Assembly: GCA_964529265.1 (NCBI GenBank)
Contig: CAZGVW010000060.1
Coordinates: forward strand, 1-13,768
Length of the DNA stretch: 13,768 nucleotides
Direction: 5' to 3'
DNA from: CAZGVW01 sp964529265
GTDB lineage: Bacteria > Planctomycetota > Phycisphaerae > Phycisphaerales > UBA1924
A program made the translations under genes and the position numbers. Numbering within the stretch: position 1 is the first letter of the stretch; every line of letters starts with the position of its first letter. The notes under the pieces were generated by a model. That model did not search any database. It was not told the origin of the DNA and worked only from the letters and a program-made list of their open reading frames with translations. Positions 6,312-12,282 of the stretch are shown one piece after another.

Positions 6312-7184
6312 TCATTTCTTCGAATAGTCGTAGACGCCGCGGGCGGTCTTATCGCCGAGGCGTCCCGCGGCGACGTACTGGCGGAGGAGGGGGCAGGGGG
6401 CGTATTTCGGATTGCCGAGCCCCTCGTGCAGGACGTTCATGATGTGCACGCAGGTATCGAGGCCGATGAAATCGGCGAGGCGGAGGGGGCCCATGGGGTG
6501 GTTGCAGCCGAGTTTCATGATGCCATCGATGGCTTCGGGCTCGGCCACGCCCTCCATGAGCGCATAGAACGCTTCGTTGATGAGGGGCATGAGGACGCGG
6601 TTGCTGACGAAGCCGGGGCGATCGTTGGCGACGAGGGGGGTCTTGCCCATCTTCTCGGCGAGGGCGATGGTGCGGCGGGCGGTGTCGTCGGAGGTCTGCA
6701 TGCCGCGGATGACTTCGACGAGCAGCATGATCGGCACGGGGTTGAAGAAGTGCATGCCGATGACGCGCGGGGCAGCGTCTGCTGCTGAAGCCGCGATCTG
6801 CGTGATGCTGATGGAGGAGGTGTTGGAGGCGAGGACGACGTTCGGGTCGGTGAACATGCCGGCGAGCGAACGGAAGAGATCGGTCTTGACCTTCGCGTCC
6901 TCGACGATGGCTTCGATGACCCAGTCGGCGCCCTTGAGGCCATCGAGCGATTCCGTGAAGGAGATGCGTTTGAGGGCGGCGTCCATATCCGCCTGGGACA
7001 TCTTCTGCTTCTCGACAGCGCGGGCGAGGAGCTTCTTGTGCAGGGCGCGGCACTTCTCGATGGCGCCGGCGGCGGCGTCGTAGAGGACGACATCGATTCC
7101 GGCGACGGCGGCGACCTGGGCGATGCCGCCGCCCATCTGGCCGGCGCCGATGACGGCGATCTTCTTCACGTGCTGCTGGCTCAT
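6312..7184 (-). CDS. hbd: 3-hydroxybutyryl-CoA dehydrogenase (3-hydroxyacyl-CoA dehydrogenase family)
   Basis: 290 aa, the usual length of the single-function enzyme. It interconverts (S)-3-hydroxybutyryl-CoA and acetoacetyl-CoA with NAD(P). The N-terminal Rossmann fold shows IAVIGAGQMGGGIAQ (9-23) with GxGxxG at 13-18 and an acidic Asp36 at the end of the second strand (VVLYD). Catalytic residues are visible: Ser123 in SNTSSI, His145 in MHFFNPV, Glu157 in LVEVIRG and Asn195 in RPGFVSNR. The C-terminal domain carries GVAEPEAIDGIMKLG and NHPMGPLRLADFIGLD. It probably works in butanoate or fatty-acid metabolism in the cytoplasm. The frame stays open far upstream, but homology starts at this ATG. 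No Shine-Dalgarno is present; TACAAC lies 6 nt before the ATG. It stands alone on its strand, with a 350-base non-coding stretch upstream. Confidence 0.95.
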   Translation of the reverse strand: MSQQHVKKIAVIGAGQMGGGIAQVAAVAGIDVVLYDAAAGAIEKCRALHKKLLARAVEKQKMSQADMDAALKRISFTESLDGLKGADWVIEAIVEDAKVKTDLFRSLAGMFTDPNVVLASNTSSISITQIAASAADAAPRVIGMHFFNPVPIMLLVEVIRGMQTSDDTARRTIALAEKMGKTPLVANDRPGFVSNRVLMPLINEAFYALMEGVAEPEAIDGIMKLGCNHPMGPLRLADFIGLDTCVHIMNVLHEGLGNPKYAPCPLLRQYVAAGRLGDKTARGVYDYSKK

Positions 7185-7190
7185 GGTGTC

Positions 7191-7196
7191 GTTGTA
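7191..7196 (-). promoter_or_regulatory. Possible -10 element of a leaderless promoter for the dehydrogenase
   Basis: On the minus strand TACAAC ends 6 nt before the ATG at 7184, the same spacing as at the mutase. It deviates from TANNNT at the last base. No Shine-Dalgarno precedes the gene. Confidence 0.22.
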
Positions 7197-7469
7197 GCGG
7201 AATGGCGGGCGGGACGCGAGGGGAGGCTGGGGGGGGCGGGGGCGAGCAAAAAAAGCGCGCAGGCGCCAGACGGGGAGAGGCGGGCGACATCTCATTTTCG
7301 ACGGCGGCCGGGCGAGTGTCGGGGCCGCCGACGGGGCAATCCAGACGTGAACCGGCGAATCGCGCCCGGCTTGGCGCGGCGGTGGGTGGTGCGCTGCCGT
7401 TGGCGGCCCGCGCGAGGGCGCGGCGTGCGCTGACGGCGCGGCCGGGTGGCCGACAGGCTTCTTCCTTCT

Positions 7470-7508
7470 GAGGCATCCCCCGGCGATGGGTTCGCCGGGG
7501 GATGCTTC
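7470..7508 (-). terminator. Strong hairpin, probable terminator of the ABC operon
   Basis: GCATCCCCCGGCGA (7473-7486) and TCGCCGGGGGATGC (7492-7505) are perfect 14-base inverse complements around a 5-base loop. Three more pairs, one G-T, extend the stem to 7470-7508. It begins 26 bases past the permease stop in the minus direction, where a terminator is expected. The minus-strand flank is not T-rich (CTCAGAAGG); the plus-strand flank is (TTCCTTT). It may therefore act in either direction, or as an RNA-stabilising 3' end. Confidence 0.75.
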
Positions 7509-7534
7509 CTTTGGGCGATGCGGCGGGGGGCCAC

Positions 7535-8770
7535 TCAGAAATCGCGTCGGGCGAAGATGAAGCAAGCGACGGCGAGGATGACGATTTCGAAGCCGAGGGA
7601 AGTGCCGATGATGAATGCCGCGGGCTTTTCGCGGCGCTCCTTTTCTTCGCGTTTGGCTGCTTCGATCTGGGTGCGCGTCATTTCTTCGTGGCGGCCGCGG
7701 CGATCGGCGGTGGTTTCCGGCTGTTCGGCGGATGCCTCGGGCTCGGCGCCGGGGTCCGGCTGCTCGGGCGTCTCGTTGGGCTCTTCCTCGGGCGGAAGGT
7801 TCATGGAGCCGAGCACGATGTCCTGCATGGTCATGTTGGCGTCGCGGATGAGCCAGCGATCGAGGAGCGCGATGGTCTCCTGGTTCTTGGGAAGGACGGC
7901 CATGAGCACGAGGGAGCGATCGTGCCAGGCCTCGAGGGCCTGCGCGGTCCTCCGCTTCGACTCCTGCTCCGCTTCGAGTGAGGCGATGGTGCGCTCGATC
8001 TGATCCGGGGAGGTGAGGGCGGCGCCGAGGGATTCCCGGAGGCCGCTGGGGTTGCGGGCGCGATCGAGGCGGATCTTCTGCGTGGCGATGCGCGCCTCGA
8101 AATCCTCGATCTCCACGAGTTGCTGCTGGTGGAAGCCGCTGAGGCTCTGCTCCGTGCTCTGCGCGATAAAGAGCGCAAACCAGAAGAGCATGGTGAGGAG
8201 CAGCGCGGCGATGGTGGAGCGGGTGACGATCGCCACGAGCGTGTGGAAGGCAAAGAGATAACTGAAGAAAATGACGACGATCGCGGCGCCGGCGAAGATC
8301 ATCCAGTTCCATTCACCGAGCCTGAGGCCCGTGATGAGGAAGACTCCCCCGCAGAACACCAGCGTCTGCAGACCGACGAACAGGAGGGCGCCGGCGTACT
8401 TCACCAGCACCAGTTTCACGCGCGACAGCGGCTTGGAAAGGACAAGGTCTACCGCGCCCTCGGACATCATGTCCGGGAAGGTGCTGCTGGTGGAGATGAG
8501 GCCGAGGATGACGGCGCCCCAGCCAAGCCACACCGGCACCACAAAGTTCGTGAAGATGCCGAGAAGGAGGACGCGCGCCCAGGGGCTGTCGGAGGTGAAG
8601 CGGGGGTCTTCGAAATGGAAGGCGCCGAAGAGGATCGAGACGCCGCGGTCGTCGAAGCCGATCGAGCCATACGCCACGACGAGCAGGCCCGAGATAAGCA
8701 TGGTGATCCAGAACAGCCTGCGGGCCATCAGGAGGCGGAGGGAATCGTGAAGGAGGGCGAGCGTCTGCAT
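7535..8770 (-). CDS. ABC-2 type transporter permease with a large charged loop
   Basis: 411 aa. Hydrophobic segments lie at about 17-35, 68-92, 124-148, 155-180, 186-203 and 385-406, six in all, as expected for an ABC-2 exporter half. Between the fifth and sixth is a hydrophilic region of about 180 residues. It holds heptad-like helices (about 215-285, with QLVEIEDFEARIATQKIRL and TIASLEAEQESKRRTAQALE), a Pro/Glu-rich acidic stretch (325-352) and a basic-acidic helix (360-382). With an inside N-terminus, simple counting places this region outside the cytoplasm. The motif SKPLSRVKLVLVKY (112-125) is typical of this permease family. The ATG shares its A with the ATPase stop (TGATG), so the proteins are translationally coupled and form one exporter. 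The substrate is unknown. The upstream open frame lies inside the ATPase gene and is not part of this protein. Confidence 0.9.
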   Translation of the reverse strand: MQTLALLHDSLRLLMARRLFWITMLISGLLVVAYGSIGFDDRGVSILFGAFHFEDPRFTSDSPWARVLLLGIFTNFVVPVWLGWGAVILGLISTSSTFPDMMSEGAVDLVLSKPLSRVKLVLVKYAGALLFVGLQTLVFCGGVFLITGLRLGEWNWMIFAGAAIVVIFFSYLFAFHTLVAIVTRSTIAALLLTMLFWFALFIAQSTEQSLSGFHQQQLVEIEDFEARIATQKIRLDRARNPSGLRESLGAALTSPDQIERTIASLEAEQESKRRTAQALEAWHDRSLVLMAVLPKNQETIALLDRWLIRDANMTMQDIVLGSMNLPPEEEPNETPEQPDPGAEPEASAEQPETTADRRGRHEEMTRTQIEAAKREEKERREKPAAFIIGTSLGFEIVILAVACFIFARRDF

Positions 8771-9906
8771 CAGGCGGGCTCCCTTCGCCCGCTGCGGCCG
8801 CGGCGGCTCTTCCGGTTGTCGGCGGCGCCGGGCTTGAGCGTCTCGCCGGTGGCCGGATCGGTGACGGCCTGCATGAAGAGGTCTTCGAGGGAGGGGCGCA
8901 TGGGGCGGAGCGACTTGATGGGGATGCCGCTGGCCCTGAGGCGATCGATGACGGGCTGGACAGCCGCGGGATCGACGGTGCCGATTCGGATGACCGATTT
9001 CTCGATCTCGACGGGTTCGCCGGTGGCGAGGGCGCCGGTCATGATCATGCGCTTGGCGACGATGGGCTGCGAGGACACGGATTCCACTTTGGATTTCGGG
9101 GCGGCGTCGGGCACGGCGCCGGGGGTGGGGGCGGGGAGTTCGCGCGGGGTGAGCGTCGCCGGGAGGGCGTTGCGAACTGCATCGGCGCGGTGGTCGCCGT
9201 CGGGGAGGGCGAGTTCGATTTCGTAGCGCTCCTGGCCGCGGGTGAGGTCGGCGATCGTGCCCTGCTGGGCGACCACGCCCTGCACCATGATGCCGACGCG
9301 GTCGCACACCATCTCGAGTTCGGAGAGGAGGTGGCTGTTGAGGAAGACGGTCTTGCCCGCCTCCTTCACTCGGAGCATGACGTTGCGGATATCGCGGCGG
9401 CCGACGGGATCGACGCCATCGGTGGGCTCGTCGAGGAAGACGACGTCGGGGTCGTTCATGAGGGCCTGGGCGACGCCCATGCGCTGCTTCATGCCCTTGG
9501 AATAGCCCTTGATCTTCTTGTTGGCCCACGCGGACATGCCGACGATTTCGAGCATTTCGGCGGCGCGGCGGCGGCGCTCCCGCCGCGGGACTTTGGCGAG
9601 CGCGGCGAAGTAATCGAGGGCTTGCGCGCCGTTCAGGTAATCCGGGAAGCGGAGGTGCTCCGGCAGGTAGCCGACGCGCGCCAGCGTGGGCTTATGGCCG
9701 ACCGGGGCGCCGAGGAGCGTGCCCTCGCAGCGCGAGGGGCGCACGATGGTGAGCAGGCACTTGACGAGCGTGCTCTTGCCCGCGCCGTTGGGGCCGAGGA
9801 GGCCGAAGACCTCGCCCGCGTGGACCTGCATGCTGACATCGCGCAAGGCGCGGACCTTGCCGCGGTAGGTCTTGGAGGCGTGCGCGATATCGATGGCGAG
9901 GGACAT
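8770..9906 (-). CDS. ABC transporter ATP-binding protein
   Basis: 378 aa. The nucleotide-binding domain occupies about 1-225: Walker A GPNGAGKST (38-46), Q-loop region near YLPEHLRFPDY (80-90), signature YSKGMKQR (135-142; the usual LSGG is YSKG, common in ABC-2 exporters), Walker B VVFLDEP (155-161), D-loop GVDP (164-167) and switch His192. A C-terminal accessory domain follows (about 226-346, ending RPSLEDLFMQAVTD), split by a Pro/Ala-rich linker (about 248-275, LPAPTPGAVPDAAP). The tail is basic (NRKSRRGRSGRR). It powers the exporter whose permease gene overlaps its stop codon. I chose ATG 9906 because homology begins at once (IDIAHASKTYRGK) and further upstream the frame runs into the divergent UbiD gene. 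No Shine-Dalgarno is seen. A 114-bp gap to UbiD holds the divergent promoters. Confidence 0.94.
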   Translation of the reverse strand: MSLAIDIAHASKTYRGKVRALRDVSMQVHAGEVFGLLGPNGAGKSTLVKCLLTIVRPSRCEGTLLGAPVGHKPTLARVGYLPEHLRFPDYLNGAQALDYFAALAKVPRRERRRRAAEMLEIVGMSAWANKKIKGYSKGMKQRMGVAQALMNDPDVVFLDEPTDGVDPVGRRDIRNVMLRVKEAGKTVFLNSHLLSELEMVCDRVGIMVQGVVAQQGTIADLTRGQERYEIELALPDGDHRADAVRNALPATLTPRELPAPTPGAVPDAAPKSKVESVSSQPIVAKRMIMTGALATGEPVEIEKSVIRIGTVDPAAVQPVIDRLRASGIPIKSLRPMRPSLEDLFMQAVTDPATGETLKPGAADNRKSRRGRSGRREPA

Positions 9907-10020
9907 GGGGAGCGGTGGGTGGAGGGCGATGGATTCCGGGAGTGGAGGCGGGGAGGCGCTGAACTTCGTCTGCTTCTTCCGAATCAGCGCTCGCGGATTG
10001 CTCGAAGTAGGATGCGGCCA
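9907..10020. promoter_or_regulatory. Divergent intergenic region between the ABC operon and UbiD
   Basis: These 114 bases separate two divergent starts and must carry promoters for both. A -10-like TAGGAT (10008-10013, plus strand) ends 7 nt before the UbiD ATG. No clear signal is seen for the ABC direction and no operator-like dyad stands out. Confidence 0.4.
10008..10013 (+). promoter_or_regulatory. TAGGAT before UbiD: -10 element or Shine-Dalgarno
   Basis: TAGGAT fits TANNNT 7 nt before the ATG at 10021, which would give a nearly leaderless transcript. The AGGA within it could equally be a Shine-Dalgarno 8 nt before the ATG. Either reading supports 10021 over the in-frame ATG at 10012. 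Confidence 0.35.
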
Positions 10021-12201
10021 ATGTACCGATCGCTGGGCGAGTTCGTGAAGGCGCTGGAAGCCGCGGGGGAACTCGCCCGCGTGCGTGCGCCGGTGTCGCC
10101 GCTGCTGGAGGTTGCGCAGATCGCGGACGTGGAGAGCAAGTCGCGCGTGAGCGAGGAGCGGATGCCGAGCGCTTCGGCCCGGCGGAACGATCCGCGCTTC
10201 TGCGGGTTCGGCGGGCGGGCGCTGCTCTTTGAAAACGTGACGGGGTCGGAGATTCCTGTCCTGATCAACGCCTTTGGCTCGTATCGAAGGCTGGAGATGG
10301 CGCTGGGCTGCAACGAGGCGGGGCGGGGCGTGGCGGCGGGGCATACGCCCGGCGGGTTCGATGCGTTGGCGGCGAAAATCGGGGCCCTGGTGAAGCCGGA
10401 GCCGCCCCGGGGCTGGCGGGAGGCACTGGGAAAGGCGCGGCAGTTCGCGCCGCTGCTGCAGATCCCGCCGCGGGTGGTGCGGAGGGGGGCGTGCCAGGAG
10501 GTGGTCCTGACGGGGGACGCCGTGGACCTGACTCGGCTGCCGCTGATCCAGTGCTGGCCGCTGGATGGGGACCTGGCGGCGGTGGGGTATCCCGCGGAGA
10601 TCAACTCCGGCGTTCGGGGGGCGGATCTGGCGGGCGATCCGCGGCAGCGCGGGCGGTACATCACGTTCGCGGGGATTCACACGATTCACGCGGATGACGC
10701 GGGCGAGGAGAAGCCGCGGTCGCACAACATCGGGATGTATCGCGTGCAGCTGGCTGGGCGGCGACTGCTCGCGATGCATTGGCACATGCACCACGACGGG
10801 GCGCGGCACTGGCGGTCATGGAAGCGCCGCGGGGAGCGCATGCCGGTGGCGATTGTCTTCGGCGGCGAGAGCGTGATGCCGTTCGCGGCGATCGCGCCGC
10901 TGCCGCCGGGGATCAGCGAACTGCTCATGGCGGGCTTTCTGAACCGCGGCGGGATTCCACTGGTGAAGTGCCGGACTGTGCCGCTGCGCGTTCCGGCGAA
11001 CGCGGAGATCGTGATCGAGGGATGGGTGAGCGCGGAGGCGGGGCCGCCGGGGTACGACCCGCGCGATCCCGCGGCGGGGCCGCTCGGCCCCGGCGCGTTC
11101 TTCGAGGGCCCCTTCGGCGATCACACGGGGTTCTATTCGCTGCCGGATCGCTACCCGCTCGTGGAAGTGACGGCGATCACGATGCGCGAGAGGCCGATCT
11201 TTCCGGCGACGATCGCGGGTCTGCCGCCGCAGGAGGATTACGCACTGGGGAAGGCGACGGAGCGCATCTTCCTGCCGCTGCTGAAAACGCTGATCCCGGA
11301 CGTGGAGGATTATGACCTGCCGACGTTCGGCGCGTTTCACAACTGCGCTGCGCTGCAGATCCGCAAGGAGTACCCGCTGCACGCGCGGCGCGTGATGCAC
11401 GCGGTGTGGGGCGCGGGGCAGATGGCGTGGACGAAGATGATCTTCGTGGTGGATGACGACGTGGATCCGCACGATGTGCGGGCGGTGCTGGCCGCCGCGG
11501 CGGAGCGCTGCCTGCCGGGGCGGGACATCGAGATCGTGAACGGACCGCTGGACATTCTCGATCACGCGGCGCCACGGCTGGGCGCGGGGTGCAAAGTCGG
11601 CTTCGATTGCACGCGGAAGATCGCGGGCGAAGAGGTGAACGGCGTGGCGGTTGCGGCGCAGGGCGCCGCGGCTGAGGGAGAGGATGCGGGGCTGAACGAG
11701 GGGCTGCGGAACGACCTGCTGAGCAAGGCGAAGCGCGTGCCGGGCGTGAAGGACGCGGCGTTTGCGGATGAGGGCGCGGGGTGGCTGCTCGTGCGGATGG
11801 CGCCCTCCGCCCCCGGAAGCGCCCCCGCCCCCGGAGGTGTTCCCGGGGGCGCCTCAGGCGCGGGAACTGCATCGCCGACAGCGAATCACACCGGCCGCGA
11901 CGTGCTGGAGCGGGTGCTGGAGGTGGTGGAGGGGCGGAGCGCGTGGCCGCGGTTCGTGATCGTGGTGGGGCCGGAGGTGGATGTGGGGAACGTGGACGAG
12001 GCGCTCTTCCACGGGTGCGCGAACATGGACCCCGGTCGCGACGCGGTGCGGTGGGGCAGGCGGATGGGGTTCGATGCGTCGCCCAAGGCGCCTGGCGCGA
12101 TGATCGCGGGCCAGCCTGTGCGCGACTGGCCGCCGGTGATCCGGATGAGCGAGGCGATGGTGGAGCAGGTGAGGCGGAGGTGGGGGGAGTATGGGTTGTG
12201 A
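10021..12201 (+). CDS. UbiD-family decarboxylase, menaquinone-biosynthesis type
   Basis: 726 aa, longer than the usual 600 or so. UbiD enzymes use prenylated FMN to remove a ring carboxylate. This one resembles the actinobacterial and related group assigned to the futalosine menaquinone route (SCO4490 type) rather than E. coli UbiD. Landmarks: YRSLGEFVKALEAAGEL (2-18), LLFENVTGSEIPVLINAFGS (68-87), SHNIGMYRVQ (234-243; Asn236 and Arg241 probable cofactor/metal residues), MHWHMHHDGARH (252-263), PLPPGISELLMAGFL (293-307; Glu300 probable metal ligand), VIEGWV (331-336), EGPFGDHTGFY (362-372), PPQEDYALGKATERIFLPL (402-420) and VMHAVWGAGQ (458-467). Two inserts of Gly/Pro/Ala-rich sequence interrupt it (about 339-360 and 594-622); both keep the frame. 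The prenyl-FMN partner UbiX is not in this window. The gene stands alone, divergent from the ABC operon. Confidence 0.93.
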   Translation: MYRSLGEFVKALEAAGELARVRAPVSPLLEVAQIADVESKSRVSEERMPSASARRNDPRFCGFGGRALLFENVTGSEIPVLINAFGSYRRLEMALGCNEAGRGVAAGHTPGGFDALAAKIGALVKPEPPRGWREALGKARQFAPLLQIPPRVVRRGACQEVVLTGDAVDLTRLPLIQCWPLDGDLAAVGYPAEINSGVRGADLAGDPRQRGRYITFAGIHTIHADDAGEEKPRSHNIGMYRVQLAGRRLLAMHWHMHHDGARHWRSWKRRGERMPVAIVFGGESVMPFAAIAPLPPGISELLMAGFLNRGGIPLVKCRTVPLRVPANAEIVIEGWVSAEAGPPGYDPRDPAAGPLGPGAFFEGPFGDHTGFYSLPDRYPLVEVTAITMRERPIFPATIAGLPPQEDYALGKATERIFLPLLKTLIPDVEDYDLPTFGAFHNCAALQIRKEYPLHARRVMHAVWGAGQMAWTKMIFVVDDDVDPHDVRAVLAAAAERCLPGRDIEIVNGPLDILDHAAPRLGAGCKVGFDCTRKIAGEEVNGVAVAAQGAAAEGEDAGLNEGLRNDLLSKAKRVPGVKDAAFADEGAGWLLVRMAPSAPGSAPAPGGVPGGASGAGTASPTANHTGRDVLERVLEVVEGRSAWPRFVIVVGPEVDVGNVDEALFHGCANMDPGRDAVRWGRRMGFDASPKAPGAMIAGQPVRDWPPVIRMSEAMVEQVRRRWGEYGL
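11800..11886 (+). repeat. In-frame Pro/Ala/Gly-rich insert in UbiD with a 9-bp hairpin
   Basis: This stretch encodes UbiD residues 594-622 (starting APSAPGSAPAPGG), a low-complexity break between GWLLVRM and the C-terminal helical part GRDVLERVLEVV. CCGCCCCCGGA occurs twice (11807-11817 and 11825-11835), 18 bases apart, so the repeat is six codons long. A perfect 9-bp hairpin spans 11826-11851 (CGCCCCCGG, 8-base loop, CCGGGGGCG). It is followed directly by CGCCTCAGGC (11850-11859), the same word found beside the palindrome in the mutase insert in the same coding orientation. Confidence 0.65.
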
Positions 12202-12268
12202 CTTGCAGCGAACCCAACGGCCCGAACGACGTTAGACATGCATGGTCGCAAGGCTTGGCGCGGCGGCC

Positions 12269-12274
12269 GAGGAG
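12269..12274 (+). promoter_or_regulatory. Ribosome binding site of the Deg9-like protease
   Basis: GAGGAG ends 8 nt before the ATG at 12283, the clearest Shine-Dalgarno in the window. It fixes the start, which is followed at once by a signal-peptide-like sequence. Confidence 0.65.
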
Positions 12275-12282
12275 TAGAGCCC

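Larger units (their letters stand above)
7185..7534. other. 350-base non-coding stretch between the dehydrogenase and the ABC operon
   Basis: No convincing gene is seen here. Open frames exist on both strands, but their translations are low-complexity Arg/Ala/Gly/Pro strings, as expected from random high-GC DNA. Contents: a -10-like TACAAC at 7191-7196 (minus strand), a G-rich tract near 7214-7243, a run of seven A at 7248-7254, and the strong hairpin at 7470-7508. The stretch must hold the promoter of the dehydrogenase, which reads leftward. About 260 bases (7200-7460) remain unexplained. Confidence 0.6.

Noticed and set aside
7248..7254. Run of seven A (T on the minus strand) as a terminator tail
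   Set aside because: The sequence before it on the minus strand offers only a 4-bp GCGC stem, too weak for a terminator.
7202..7471. 89-aa + strand frame ending at the hairpin
   Set aside because: The stop-then-hairpin position is tempting, but the Gly/Arg/Ala-rich translation, lack of a ribosome binding site and lack of motifs argue against a protein.
7185..8312. Upstream extension of the dehydrogenase frame to 666 aa
   Set aside because: Only the part from 7184 down is homologous to the family; the rest lies in non-coding DNA and antisense-of-frame in the permease gene.
9190..10020. Upstream extension of the UbiD frame to 1003 aa
   Set aside because: The extension is complementary to the ABC ATPase gene; UbiD family sequence begins exactly at 10021 (YRSLGEF).
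12211..12237. Integron attC-like pair ACCCAAC (12212-12218, approximate) and GTTAGAC (12231-12237) just before the protease
   Set aside because: The two boxes match the degenerate core patterns but are only about 12 bases apart, with no folded stem of the usual attC length. Seven-base degenerate matches are expected by chance in 13 kb.
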